From an uncultured Chlorobiaceae bacterium (GTDB lineage Bacteria > Bacteroidota > Chlorobiia > Chlorobiales > Chlorobiaceae), in NCBI GenBank assembly GCA_903824045.1, contig CAIJVD010000023.1:176963-240962 (forward strand): a stretch of DNA of 64,000 bases. Reading direction: 5' to 3'. The stretch's first letter is position 1; the number at the start of each line of letters is the position of its first letter. The translations under genes were made by a program, and so were the position numbers. This document shows, in pieces, positions 29,641 to 37,832 of this stretch. The notes under the pieces are model-generated. The model had not been told where the DNA came from, searched no databases, and worked only from the letters and a program-made list of their open reading frames with translations.

Positions 29641-29747
29641 GTGTGTGTCAGTTTAGACGTTTAAGAATAAGATTAAGATGAAGAATATCCCTCGAAAAGT
29701 AAATCCCCCTTAAGCGGCATCTTTACTACCGCAAATCGGGTATATGG

Positions 29748-30401
29748 TCAAATATGGTATTCGATATTGTCGATCAGCCCGGCTTTGATGGAGTACATCA
29801 TCAGCTCAGGACTGCTTGAGACCCCCAGTTTTCTGAAAATGTTCTTTCTGTGCGTCATGACGGTATGGAAGCTGATGTGTTTTTTTACCGCGATCTCCTT
29901 TGTGGAGAGTCCGGCGGCGATCTGGCGCACCACCTCGATTTCGGTTGCTGTCAGGAGAGTCGCATCCTCGATGGGGCCATCCTTTTTCAGGAGAATATCG
30001 AGCACGTTGCCTGAATAGTATTTCTTCCCCTTCATGGCAGCGTCGATCACATGGAAAATTTCATCACCTTCATCGGTTTTCAGGACGATGTTGTTGACGC
30101 CAGCGTCGTTCAGCTCCTTGATCTTGATGGGGGTTATTGCGTTGCAGAGCACGATGATACGTGTGTCAGGGTACTCTTTGCGGATGTCGCCCAGATCGTC
30201 AAGAGAGCCGTAATCGAAGAGGACATAGTCCGTTATGATAAGATTGACCGGTTGCGTCTGCAGGTATTGCAGAAGCCCGGCTTTGGTGGTGACGGTATGA
30301 ATGTTGTTGCATACCGGCGAAAGAATGGCATGAAGCGCCTCGTTGGTCAAGAACTGCGTGTCGGCGATGACAAGAGAGATGTTCCGCTTGTGTTTGTTCA
30401 T
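29748..30401 (-). CDS. NarL/LuxR-type response regulator
   Basis: This 217-residue transcription regulator has an N-terminal receiver domain (phospho-acceptor Asp in LIITDYVLFDYG, conserved Lys in NIVLKTDEGDE) and a C-terminal LuxR helix-turn-helix (LTATEIEVVRQIAAGLSTKEIAVKKHISFHTVMTH). No histidine kinase gene is adjacent. It lies between the sulfhydrylase and cysK on the same strand, so control of sulfur genes is an attractive but unproven idea. The start at 30401 (MNKHKRNISLVIAD) was chosen as the normal receiver N-terminus; an upstream in-frame ATG would add 19 residues. Confidence 0.88.
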   Translation of the reverse strand: MNKHKRNISLVIADTQFLTNEALHAILSPVCNNIHTVTTKAGLLQYLQTQPVNLIITDYVLFDYGSLDDLGDIRKEYPDTRIIVLCNAITPIKIKELNDAGVNNIVLKTDEGDEIFHVIDAAMKGKKYYSGNVLDILLKKDGPIEDATLLTATEIEVVRQIAAGLSTKEIAVKKHISFHTVMTHRKNIFRKLGVSSSPELMMYSIKAGLIDNIEYHI

Positions 30402-30525
30402 GGTCGATTGCGTGCCCCGATTGAAAAAAACTGCATTGTTCATTGCCGGAGCGAGCAATGGAGCAGAGGGTGTAAGGGCACCTTATGAAAGATGCCCTGT
30501 TCACCTTTGTTTGGTTATTGCGTCC

Positions 30526-31857
30526 TTATCGGTGGAGGAGTCGCGAAATCCAGCCGGCCTTTTTTGTCTCTTCGCCTTCAAGTGCCACGTCGAGCGCATC
30601 GATCAAATCATCGGGGTGTTCAAGGCCGATGGAGAGACGGATCAGCTCGGGAGTCAGTCCACTCTGGCGCTGCTGCTCCTCGGTAAGCTGGCTGTGCGAG
30701 GTGCTTGCCGGATGGAGGATAAGGCTCTTGGCATCACCGACATTGGCTACATGGGAGAAGAGCTTGATCGAGTCGATGATCTTGACCGCCGCATCGTATC
30801 CGCCTTTCACGCCGAAGACAACCATGCCGCCGAAACCGTTTTTCAGGTCTCGCGAAGCCAGAGCGTGAGAGGGGTCTTTTTTCAGACCCGGATAGCGAAC
30901 CCATGCCACGGCCGGATGTTTCTCGAGATATTCGGCAACCTTCAGCGCATTCTCGCTGTGTCGCAGAACGCGGACAGGGAGGGTTTCAGCGCCCTGGATG
31001 AAGATCCATGAGTTGTCGGGAGAGATGGCAGCACCCAGGTTCCTGAGCGGCACGGTACGGACCCTGAGCGCGAAAGCGATCGGTGCGAGCGGTTCCGGGA
31101 GGTCGATAGCCCAGCGAAGGCCGTGATAGTTGCTGTCAGGCTCGGTGAAGAGCGGATGGCGTCCGCCTTTCCAGTTGAAGCGGCCGGAATCGGTGATGAT
31201 GCCACCGATGGCTGAGCCGTGACCGCCGATCCACTTGGTCAGTGAGTTGACGACGATATCAGCTCCGAGCTCGATGGTCTTGAGCAGGTAAGGGGTGGTG
31301 AAGGTTGCGTCGACAATCAGCGGAAGCCCGTTGCGGTGAGCTACCTCAGCAACTGCCTTGACATCGGTATAGTCAAGTACGGGGTTGCCGATGGTCTCGA
31401 TGAAGAGTGCCCGTGTCTTGTCGGTGATGGCCTTCTGGAAATTCTCGGGATCTTTCGGGTCGACGAACTTGACGGTGATGCCCAGTTTTGGGAGAATTGC
31501 ATCGAACTGTGTGTAGGTTCCGCCATAGAGATTGTTGGCGGCAACGATCTCGTCACCAGCCTCGGCCAGGGTGATGATGGAGTAGAAGATAGCGGAAGTT
31601 CCTGATGCAAGCGCCACGGATGCCGCGCCGCCCTCAAGCTGCGTGATGCGCTGCTCGAGCACATCTGTAGTCGGGTTCATCAGGCGGGTGTAGATGTTGC
31701 CAAGCTCCTTGAGCGCGAAGAGGTTTGCCGCGTGCTCGGTGTTCTTGAAAAGGTAGGAGCTGGTGCGGTAGACCGGCACTCCTCTCGACTGTGTTGCGTC
31801 GACCGGTTGCCCGGCATGCAGTGCCAGCGTCTCAAAGCGGTAGTTGTTCGAACTCAT
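30526..31857 (-). CDS. O-acetylhomoserine/O-acetylserine sulfhydrylase-like PLP enzyme
   Basis: This 443-residue Cys/Met-metabolism PLP enzyme of the longer Met17/MetY type incorporates sulfide into acetylated homoserine to make homocysteine directly. ETLALHAGQPVDATQSRGVP is the N-terminal block, the PLP Lys is in VNSLTKWIGGHG, and HPASTSHSQLTEEQQRQSGLTPELIRLS is diagnostic of the sulfhydrylase group. A strong ribosome site (aaggaga) precedes the ATG. It lies 65 bp downstream of the DUF4395 gene and so in the path of the leader/terminator at 32.4-32.6 kb. Confidence 0.93.
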   Translation of the reverse strand: MSSNNYRFETLALHAGQPVDATQSRGVPVYRTSSYLFKNTEHAANLFALKELGNIYTRLMNPTTDVLEQRITQLEGGAASVALASGTSAIFYSIITLAEAGDEIVAANNLYGGTYTQFDAILPKLGITVKFVDPKDPENFQKAITDKTRALFIETIGNPVLDYTDVKAVAEVAHRNGLPLIVDATFTTPYLLKTIELGADIVVNSLTKWIGGHGSAIGGIITDSGRFNWKGGRHPLFTEPDSNYHGLRWAIDLPEPLAPIAFALRVRTVPLRNLGAAISPDNSWIFIQGAETLPVRVLRHSENALKVAEYLEKHPAVAWVRYPGLKKDPSHALASRDLKNGFGGMVVFGVKGGYDAAVKIIDSIKLFSHVANVGDAKSLILHPASTSHSQLTEEQQRQSGLTPELIRLSIGLEHPDDLIDALDVALEGEETKKAGWISRLLHR

Positions 31858-31922
31858 AGTGGTACTCTCCTTGTTTGTTTTTTTGATGCTAGATAGTGGT
31901 GATATAAGAAATTTTATTCGCT

Positions 31923-32393
31923 TCAGTTACCTTCCTTCACTGCCTCTTGAGGTCCGAAAAGCCGGAACCGCTGCAGGTTGAACTGGTAAAAGAGGAAGCA
32001 GCCGAAGCAGAACCCTCCGAGCGCAACTGCGGCCGCCACAGCAACGGTTCCCGACAGGATCCATCCGGTGAGCGGGGAGCCAAGCAGAAAGGCAATCTGC
32101 GCCCCTCCGAGGAGGATGGCCGCAATGCTGTTGTTGAAGCGCATCAGTTTAGGGTCTTCGGTTGGCGCACTCTCGTTTATCCCTGCAAAAAGTTTCGATC
32201 CGATCAGGAAGATAAGACTTCCTTTCCTGCCGAAGATCACCGCTGAAAGGATAATGAAAAAGAGCGTGGTGGTTACGGCCGGCAGCTGGAGCAGGATGGC
32301 GAGGGTAATGCCGCCAAGGAGCACAACCCGGTTGAGCTTGACGATCGGGAGGGGGATGCCCACGCAGACTGGTGATGAATTTGGTGTTGACAT
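31923..32393 (-). CDS. DUF4395 family membrane protein
   Basis: This 156-residue protein has an N-terminal segment CVGIPLPIVKLNRVVLLGG and about four hydrophobic helices. The C-terminal GFCFGCFLF motif (CxxC near the end of the last span) is typical of DUF4395 proteins, which often occur beside sulfurtransferase or thioredoxin genes. A role in membrane handling of reduced sulfur is plausible but not shown. It is the first full-length gene after the candidate cysteine attenuator and precedes the sulfhydrylase gene. Confidence 0.75.
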   Translation of the reverse strand: MSTPNSSPVCVGIPLPIVKLNRVVLLGGITLAILLQLPAVTTTLFFIILSAVIFGRKGSLIFLIGSKLFAGINESAPTEDPKLMRFNNSIAAILLGGAQIAFLLGSPLTGWILSGTVAVAAAVALGGFCFGCFLFYQFNLQRFRLFGPQEAVKEGN

Positions 32394-32444
32394 GCTCTGT
32401 TCTTGCTAAAGGTTATTGGATGAAAAAAATCGATGCAAATGAAA

Positions 32445-32475
32445 AAAGCCGGTTCTGACACACAGAACCGGCTTT
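32445..32475 (-). terminator. Attenuator-type terminator upstream of the sulfur genes
   Basis: A perfect 13-bp stem (32445-32457 with 32463-32475) with a 5-base loop, followed on the minus strand by a U-run. It lies 34 bases after the stop of the polycysteine leader ORF and 52 bases before the DUF4395 ATG. No ordinary gene ends near it, so its position fits transcription attenuation rather than the end of a transcript. The loop and 3' arm (32453-32462) can pair with leader bases 32533-32542 at 9 of 10 positions, a candidate antiterminator. Confidence 0.85.
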
Positions 32476-32508
32476 CAAGAATGCAGGTGTTTCATTAGTC
32501 AATGAGCA

Positions 32509-32598
32509 CTACCCTCTCCTTCCGTTTCTCCCTGTGTCGGAATAATCCATGCTACAGCAACAGCAGATGGAAGAGGTTGTTGTGGTCATTGAGCTCAT
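32509..32598 (-). CDS. Candidate polycysteine leader peptide
   Basis: This 29-codon ORF starts ATG AGC TCA ATG and encodes MSSMTTTTSSICCCC followed by 14 more residues and a TAG stop. Four consecutive cysteine codons (TGC TGT TGC TGT, 32554-32565) precede a possible antiterminator segment, and a strong terminator lies just downstream. This is the classic layout of an amino-acid-sensing leader, here for cysteine, ahead of sulfur-metabolism genes. Polycysteine leader ORFs acting as cysteine-responsive attenuators are known from mycobacteria. No clear Shine-Dalgarno precedes the ATG, which lowers confidence in the exact start; a second ATG is at 32589. Confidence 0.65.
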   Translation of the reverse strand: MSSMTTTTSSICCCCSMDYSDTGRNGRRG

Positions 32599-32737
32599 AA
32601 TCGTGATAGAGTGAATCTCTTTTTCGTAAAAATCTTAACGATTGTTAACCATTTTTCCGATGATTTCCAAAAAATCAAGTTTTTTTTCTTTGTTCGAGCA
32701 TCAATACCGATGAGGGTATTTTTTTCATATTTACCGG

Positions 32738-33163
32738 TCAGTTTACTCCGAGTATGACGCATGAGGCCTTGAATGCGGCACAGGCATGGTTGCCCTCGTT
32801 CAGTAACAGCTTGTCCGAGCTTCCTTTAGTGATTACCGCCGAGATGATAGTACCGCCGGCGATTTCAATATCGACTTCAGTGCTGACCGGTCCGTCGATC
32901 ACCTTTCTGATGATGCCGGGCATGACATTGCGTGTGCTCAGCCGGGCCTCGTGCAGCTCCTGACAGATGATGATCGAGCTCGATTTGATGAGGGCATAGG
33001 CCACCACCCCATTCTTCAGGCCGAGAGTGTCAACGGATTTGCTGGTGATGATCGAGGTGATCGGGGTCTCCCCCTTGAGCATGATGGTGATTTCGGCGTT
33101 GATGGCGCCTCGTTCGATCTTTGCCACGGTACCGGCAAAAACATTTCGTGCACTTGTTATCAT
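32738..33163 (-). CDS. Molbindin: tandem Mop/TOBE molybdate-binding protein
   Basis: This 141-residue protein consists of two TOBE/Mop domains (SARNVFAGTVAKIERGAINAEI and STRNVMPGIIRKVIDGPVSTEV). Di-Mop proteins bind molybdate oxyanions between subunits and buffer cellular Mo. The location just downstream of the nif operon on the same strand fits Mo storage for FeMo-cofactor synthesis. No modABC transporter is in the window. Confidence 0.9.
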   Translation of the reverse strand: MITSARNVFAGTVAKIERGAINAEITIMLKGETPITSIITSKSVDTLGLKNGVVAYALIKSSSIIICQELHEARLSTRNVMPGIIRKVIDGPVSTEVDIEIAGGTIISAVITKGSSDKLLLNEGNHACAAFKASCVILGVN

Positions 33164-33239
33164 TGAGTTTGGTCTTGAAGGTTTATAGATGACGGCCCAA
33201 GAGCCGATTGCTCTCGGCGTAAAGCTCCTCTGGCCATTT

Positions 33240-33272
33240 GCCCGGAATTTTTCCGATGAAAGTGTTCCGGGC
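33240..33272 (-). other. Hairpin between ferredoxin and molbindin genes
   Basis: A perfect 8-bp inverted repeat (gcccggaa / ttccgggc) with a 17-base loop in the 125-bp gap between the two genes. No U-run follows, so it is probably an mRNA stability or processing element rather than a strong terminator. Confidence 0.45.
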
Positions 33273-33288
33273 TGAGCGAAAGATCAAA

Positions 33289-33597
33289 TCAGCTGATCAG
33301 GAGCTCTTCACACGCCTCACCCTCTTCAAGTGCGTCGAGAATTTTATCGATCTCCTCTTCGCCGTTAACTTCGCCGTACCAGAAGTTTTCCGGATAGACA
33401 ACGACCACAGGGCCCTTTTCGCAAAGGTTGAGGCACCCTGTCGCCGATACGGCAACGTCGCTCATGCCTCGGTCGGAGAGTTCGCTCTCAAGGTAGGGAA
33501 TGAGGCTGAGCGACTCCTTTTTGTGGCAGATGCCCTGCGGTGTTCCCTGCGCGCGGAAACTTGCGCATACAAAAATGTGATGTTTCGGTTTGTCCAT
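33289..33597 (-). CDS. Thioredoxin-like [2Fe-2S] ferredoxin, nif-associated
   Basis: This 102-residue protein has the thioredoxin-fold ferredoxin cysteine pattern: Cys11 and Cys24 (12 residues between) and Cys55/Cys59 in GCLNLCEKGP. Proteins of this class (Shethna-type/FdI relatives) sit in many nif clusters. A role in electron transfer or protection of nitrogenase or in cofactor assembly is inferred from position after nifB. It is separated from nifB by a long palindromic repeat. Confidence 0.85.
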   Translation of the reverse strand: MDKPKHHIFVCASFRAQGTPQGICHKKESLSLIPYLESELSDRGMSDVAVSATGCLNLCEKGPVVVVYPENFWYGEVNGEEEIDKILDALEEGEACEELLIS

Positions 33598-33612
33598 GGT
33601 TATTGAATTTTA

Positions 33613-33676
33613 GGGGTCAGGTCTTGTATTTTGACATTTTGGCAAGCCAAAATGTCAAAATACAAGACCTGACCCC
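33613..33676. repeat. Perfect 62-base palindrome (31-bp arms), MITE/REP-like
   Basis: Two perfect 31-base arms face each other around a 2-base centre. The outer ends are ggggtcagg and cctgacccc. The arms are A/T-rich inside, unlike the flanking genes. It fills the gap between nifB and the ferredoxin gene. Perfect palindromes with this end sequence recall small repeats mobilised by Y1/REP-associated tyrosine transposases. As RNA it would form a very stable stem within the nif transcript. Only one copy is in this window. Confidence 0.8.
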
Positions 33677-33687
33677 AGTTGTTGGGG

Positions 33688-34962
33688 TTAACCGCAGCCT
33701 CCGCCGGTGCCGGTGCAGCTTGAGCCGCAGGCGTGGATCTGGCTGCTTTTCATGAGATGTTTCAGGTCCTGGCCCTCGAAGATGCCGAATACGGCTTCCT
33801 CGATGATCCCCTCGAGTACCAGCACATCGATTCCTCCGGCATTGAGTACCTTGGTTGGTGAACCGCCTGCGCCGTTGCAGAGCAGGGCCCTGCAGTCGCC
33901 GAGGGTTTCGGCCAGAGCCTCCCAGCGCTTCTGGCCGCTGCCGGGAGCCGGTGCATTTCTCGAATCGACAAGGATGATTTTGCCGTTTTCGGGATCCCTG
34001 CCGTAGATCAGGAAGCGTTCCGCTTCGCCGAGATGCTGGTTGATCAGTACCCCTTCGAGGCTGCTGACAGCGATGTATGGGCGTTTCTCGCCGGGATTTT
34101 TAGGCAGTGCCGCGGCCTCGGCAAGCTTCTGCATCATCTGTTCGTTGTTGATCTCGCCGATGATGCCGACCGCATCGGCACGGCACCTTGCACAGTGCTT
34201 CATCTGCGGGAGGAACTCGCTTGTCGCTTGCTGGATCTCCCTGACAAGTTCCGCCGGTGGTTCCGCTATGTTCTCGAAAACCGTCTCGCTGGTGTTGTAG
34301 TAGGGGAGGCAGTTCAGGATGTCTGCCCCGAGCTCGGCGACTTTTTCTGCGACCGCTATGACATGCTGGTCGTTGATGCCCGGAATGATGATGGAGTTCA
34401 CCTTTGCTGTGACGCCGGCAGCCTTGAGCTTTTTGAGTGCTTCAAGCTGGTTGCCGATGAGGATCGTTGCGGCTTCGACGTCGCGGTAGACCTTCTTGTC
34501 GTGGCGGACCCAGGCGTAGACCTCCGCTCCGATTTTTGGATCGATTGCGTTGATGGTGATGGTAACATGGCTGACCTGAAGCTCAGCGAGCTCGTCGATA
34601 TAGGGGAGCACGGCGAGCCCGTTTGTGGCGACGCAGAGCAGCATTTCCGGATACTTCGCCCGCACAAGCCGGAGTGTCTGCATGGTCTCCTCGGGGTTCG
34701 CGAAGGGGTCACCGGGGCCGGCGATACCAACGACGGCGATGTTCGGCGTGAGAATCATCGCCTGTTCCAGATAGTACATCGCCTGCAGCGGTGAGAGCAC
34801 CCGGCTGGTCACGCCAGGTCGGTTCTCGTTCATGCAGTCGAACTTGCGGCTGCAGTAGTTGCACTGGATGTTGCACTTCGGCGCAACAGGGAGGTGGATG
34901 CGGCCGAACTTGTGGCGCGACGCATCGTTGAAACAGGGGTGGTTTGCTATTTTGAGTGACAT
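33688..34962 (-). CDS. nifB: Nitrogenase FeMo-cofactor radical SAM protein NifB with C-terminal NifX-like domain
   Basis: This 424-residue protein builds the NifB-co carbide-containing 8Fe core. CNIQCNYCSRKFDC gives the CxxxCxxC radical SAM motif near the N-terminus, followed by AGPGDPFANP. A C-terminal domain of about 120 residues from IAVSSLEGVLINQHLGEAERFLIYG matches the NifX/NafY cofactor-binding family. The ATG at 34962 follows a strong gggagg ribosome site; an in-frame 15-residue extension is unlikely. The protein ends in a Cys/Gly-rich tail (CGSSCTGTGGGCG) that could bind metal. It lies 13 bp after nifN. Confidence 0.96.
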   Translation of the reverse strand: MSLKIANHPCFNDASRHKFGRIHLPVAPKCNIQCNYCSRKFDCMNENRPGVTSRVLSPLQAMYYLEQAMILTPNIAVVGIAGPGDPFANPEETMQTLRLVRAKYPEMLLCVATNGLAVLPYIDELAELQVSHVTITINAIDPKIGAEVYAWVRHDKKVYRDVEAATILIGNQLEALKKLKAAGVTAKVNSIIIPGINDQHVIAVAEKVAELGADILNCLPYYNTSETVFENIAEPPAELVREIQQATSEFLPQMKHCARCRADAVGIIGEINNEQMMQKLAEAAALPKNPGEKRPYIAVSSLEGVLINQHLGEAERFLIYGRDPENGKIILVDSRNAPAPGSGQKRWEALAETLGDCRALLCNGAGGSPTKVLNAGGIDVLVLEGIIEEAVFGIFEGQDLKHLMKSSQIHACGSSCTGTGGGCG

Positions 34963-34975
34963 GGGTTCCTCCCTT

Positions 34976-36328
34976 TTACATATAAGTGTAGCCGATTGAT
35001 GAAGCATTCTGCCGCTGTTCGATGACAGTGTTGACGATCCGGTCGAAAAGTTCCTGTGTGCCCCTGTATCCGAGGTGGTGCACTCTCTGTCCGCCGAACC
35101 GGTCGTGAATCGGGAACCCGATCCTGAGCAGCGGAATACTGTTTTTCCGTGACAAGGTGAACCCTTTGCTGTTGCCGATCAGAAAGTCGGGCTTCAGCAG
35201 TTGCGCTTCGTCTTCGATATCGACAAAGTCTACCCCTTCGCGCACCTTGATCCCTTTTTCATCAAGATCAGGCACCTTCTCCTCAAGCCTTTTGCGGAGC
35301 GTTCCGCTCTTGCCCCCCGAGGCGCAGAGCACGGGGGTCATGCCGATCTCGCTGAGAAATGCGGTCATGGCGATCACCAGATCCTCCTCGCCGTAGATGA
35401 TGACTTTTTTCTCGAAGACATACTTGTGTCCGTCGGCATAGGCGTCGACGAGGCGGCGGCGTTCATCCTCATATTTTTCCGGTGTAGCCCTCTCAGTGAG
35501 CCTCTCGAGCAGCGCAAAAAAGTTGTCGCTTGCCTTGATGCCGATCGGAAGGGGGAGCTGGTAGCGCTTTACACCGAAGCTCTCTTCGAGCCAGGCTGCG
35601 GCCGATTTCGAACTCTCGAGTGTCGAGCTGAACTCGATGCTTCCCGTGGCCCTTCCGGCAGAGGCGATCGCTCTGGCAGGGGTGCCGCCGGGCGGGATGC
35701 GGTGGTACTCGCCCCAGGGGCCGCCGTCCATTGTCTGGGAGTAGTCGGGCAGCATCATGTAAGGGAGCCTGAAATCCCCCAGGATCTCCTTGAGGTAGCG
35801 CAAATCGGCTGGCGAGACCATGTTCGGAAAGATGTTGACCAGGTTCTCTGTTGCGCCTTTCTCTGCCAGAGCCTTTACGCTTGAGCGCACGGCGGCGTGA
35901 AAGCCGTCGATATGGCTCCCCTGGTAGCTCGGCGTGGATGCGTGGATCAGTATCGGCATCGGTGTGCCGTTTTTCGGCTGCTTCCGGTACTCACGCAGAA
36001 TTCCCTCGACGTCGTCGCCGATGGTCTCGCTCAGGCAGGTGGTAGCGATGCCGATAACCTCCGGCTTATACTGCTGCGTGACGTTTTTCAGTCCGACCTG
36101 CAGGTTGTGGCTTCCGCCGAAGACCGCGGTCTCTTCATGGAAGTTCGACGAGGCGATATCGATCGGCTCCTTGTAGTGGCTGATCAGGTAGCGGCGGATA
36201 TAGGTCGCGCACCCCTGAGAGCCGTGCAGGAAGGGAACGCAGTTCTCTATGCCGCGGAAGGCAAGGCATGCTCCCAGGGGGTTGCAGAGCTTGCAGGCGT
36301 TCTGAGTTGCGGTTTTTGCATGTTTCAT
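34976..36328 (-). CDS. nifN: Nitrogenase cofactor scaffold subunit NifN
   Basis: This 450-residue NifK paralogue forms the NifEN scaffold that matures NifB-co into FeMo-co. The N-terminal NACKLCNPLGACLAFRGIENCVPFLHGSQGCATY carries the conserved cysteines, and TCLSETIGDDVEGILREY is shared with NifK. The ATG at 36328 follows a strong aaaggaggg site and overlaps the nifE stop by 4 bp (ATGA), indicating coupled translation of the two scaffold subunits in equal amounts. Confidence 0.96.
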   Translation of the reverse strand: MKHAKTATQNACKLCNPLGACLAFRGIENCVPFLHGSQGCATYIRRYLISHYKEPIDIASSNFHEETAVFGGSHNLQVGLKNVTQQYKPEVIGIATTCLSETIGDDVEGILREYRKQPKNGTPMPILIHASTPSYQGSHIDGFHAAVRSSVKALAEKGATENLVNIFPNMVSPADLRYLKEILGDFRLPYMMLPDYSQTMDGGPWGEYHRIPPGGTPARAIASAGRATGSIEFSSTLESSKSAAAWLEESFGVKRYQLPLPIGIKASDNFFALLERLTERATPEKYEDERRRLVDAYADGHKYVFEKKVIIYGEEDLVIAMTAFLSEIGMTPVLCASGGKSGTLRKRLEEKVPDLDEKGIKVREGVDFVDIEDEAQLLKPDFLIGNSKGFTLSRKNSIPLLRIGFPIHDRFGGQRVHHLGYRGTQELFDRIVNTVIEQRQNASSIGYTYM

Positions 36329-37686
36329 TTGAGCCCTCCTTTTCTCGGAGCGAACTGCCATACCGGACTCATGACCGATTGATAGACCTCCAGTGCGAAG
36401 TTGTACATCCCCTCGAATCCTGCCAGCGGGATTTTTCTTTCGTGGTTGTGGTCGCAGAATCCGACGCCGAGCTTGAAGGCGATCGGCCGTTCCTTGACCC
36501 CGCCGATAAGCAGGTCGGCCTCTTTTTCCAGTATGAATTTCGAGAGCTCTACCGGGTTGGAGTCGTCAACGATGATAGTTCCTTCGTCGCACATCTCCTT
36601 GAGCCGTGCGTAGTCATCCTGGTTCCCGGTCTGTGATCCGGCCAGCACCACCGACATGCCGATTGAGCGAAGCGCCTTGATGAGCGAAAAGGTCTTGAAT
36701 GCGCCGCCCACGTAGATGGCTGCCTTTTTGCCGGTGAGCGCTTTTTTGAATTTCTGCAGCTGCGGGTAGAGGGTCGTTACCTCCTCCCTGACTATAGCCT
36801 TTGCGGCCTCCATAATCTCCGGGCGGAGGCTGAAAAAGGTCGCGACATCGTAGAGCGATTTTGACATGTCCTCAATGCCGAAGTAGGAGACCCTTATGAA
36901 GGGTATGCCGTACTTCTCCTGCATCTCCTTGGCCAGAGAGGTCATGGAGCCCGAGCACTGCACGACGTTGAGCGATGCGCCATGTGCGCGTCGCACTGCA
37001 TCGATCCGTCCGTCGCCGGTCAGGGTCGCAACAACCTCCACGCCCATCTTCTTGTAGTAATCCTTGATCATCCACGCCTCGCCGGCAAGGTTGAACTCGC
37101 CGAGAATGTTGATGCTCTGCTTGCTTATTCCCTCGGTCGATCCCGTGCCGATCAGCTTCATCAGGGCGTGGCATGCGGCCTTGTAGCCATCCTTTTTTGT
37201 TCCCTTGAACCCTTCGGAGTGAACCGGCAGGACAGGGATTCCGGTCTCTTTGGCCACCTTGCGAGAGACCGCCTCGATGTCGTCTCCGATGAGCCCGACG
37301 ATACAGGTGGAGTAGATGAACGCGGCTTTTGGTTTGTATTTATCGATCAGTTCGATGAGTGATGCGTAAAGTTTCTTTTCGCCTCCGTAGATGACATCTA
37401 TCTCCTGCAGGTCGGTCGAAAAGCTCAGCCGATGGAGTTCCGGACCTGAGGAGACCGCACCGCGGATATCCCAGGTGTAGGCGGCGCATCCAATGGGGCC
37501 GTGTACGAGGTGAAGGGCATCAGCTACGGGATAGAGAACTACCCTGGAGCCGCAGAAAACGCAGGCGCGCTGGCTGACGGATCCCGAAAGGCTTGAAGTG
37601 TCGCATGCGATATCTGCCTGCGTCGTGCCTTTTTTCTTTTCGAAGACCTGGCGCTGTCTTCCTTCGAGAATTCCGATCTGTTCCAT
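36325..37686 (-). CDS. nifE: Nitrogenase cofactor scaffold subunit NifE
   Basis: This 453-residue NifD paralogue pairs with NifN. CVFCGSRVVLYPVADALHLVHGPIGCAAYTWDIRG contains the cluster-ligand cysteines, STCIVGLIGDDIEAV matches NifD, and CSGSMTSLAKEM carries the conserved Cys for cofactor binding. The length and N-terminus are normal. It is separated from nifK by a 146-bp gap with two hairpins and a dispersed repeat, and overlaps nifN by 4 bp. Confidence 0.97.
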   Translation of the reverse strand: MEQIGILEGRQRQVFEKKKGTTQADIACDTSSLSGSVSQRACVFCGSRVVLYPVADALHLVHGPIGCAAYTWDIRGAVSSGPELHRLSFSTDLQEIDVIYGGEKKLYASLIELIDKYKPKAAFIYSTCIVGLIGDDIEAVSRKVAKETGIPVLPVHSEGFKGTKKDGYKAACHALMKLIGTGSTEGISKQSINILGEFNLAGEAWMIKDYYKKMGVEVVATLTGDGRIDAVRRAHGASLNVVQCSGSMTSLAKEMQEKYGIPFIRVSYFGIEDMSKSLYDVATFFSLRPEIMEAAKAIVREEVTTLYPQLQKFKKALTGKKAAIYVGGAFKTFSLIKALRSIGMSVVLAGSQTGNQDDYARLKEMCDEGTIIVDDSNPVELSKFILEKEADLLIGGVKERPIAFKLGVGFCDHNHERKIPLAGFEGMYNFALEVYQSVMSPVWQFAPRKGGLK

Positions 37687-37730
37687 AGCGAGAACCCCTT
37701 GATAATAAAAATTGTACTGGGTCAGGGAGT

Positions 37731-37752
37731 CGCCCGGCTTGTTTGCCGGGCG
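37731..37752. other. Hairpin in the nifK-nifE gap
   Basis: A perfect 8-bp stem (cgcccggc / gccgggcg) with a 6-base loop. A second stem-like segment (gcccc / ggggc) lies at 37771-37788. No long U-run follows in the nif direction. Stems between structural and scaffold nif genes are suited to differential mRNA stability, giving more nifHDK than nifEN product; this is inference. Confidence 0.55.
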
Positions 37753-37798
37753 GGCTGCCTTTTATTTCGTGCCCCGACTGTCAGGGGCTTTGCTGCCA

Positions 37799-37820
37799 AC
37801 ATGTCGCTCCTCTGGAGCTG
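37799..37820 (-). repeat. 22-bp dispersed repeat, copy 1
   Basis: On the minus strand this reads cagctccagaggagcgacat plus gt, identical to the plus-strand sequence at 63743-63764. Both copies lie outside genes and beside G/C-rich palindromic sequence and a ccccga...tcggg-like element. It probably marks a non-coding dispersed repeat family; copy number elsewhere is unknown. Confidence 0.7.
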
Positions 37821-37832
37821 AAGAACATTGTG

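Noticed and set aside
33613..33676. CRISPR repeat or array
   Set aside because: Only one palindromic unit is present, without spacers or cas genes anywhere in the window.
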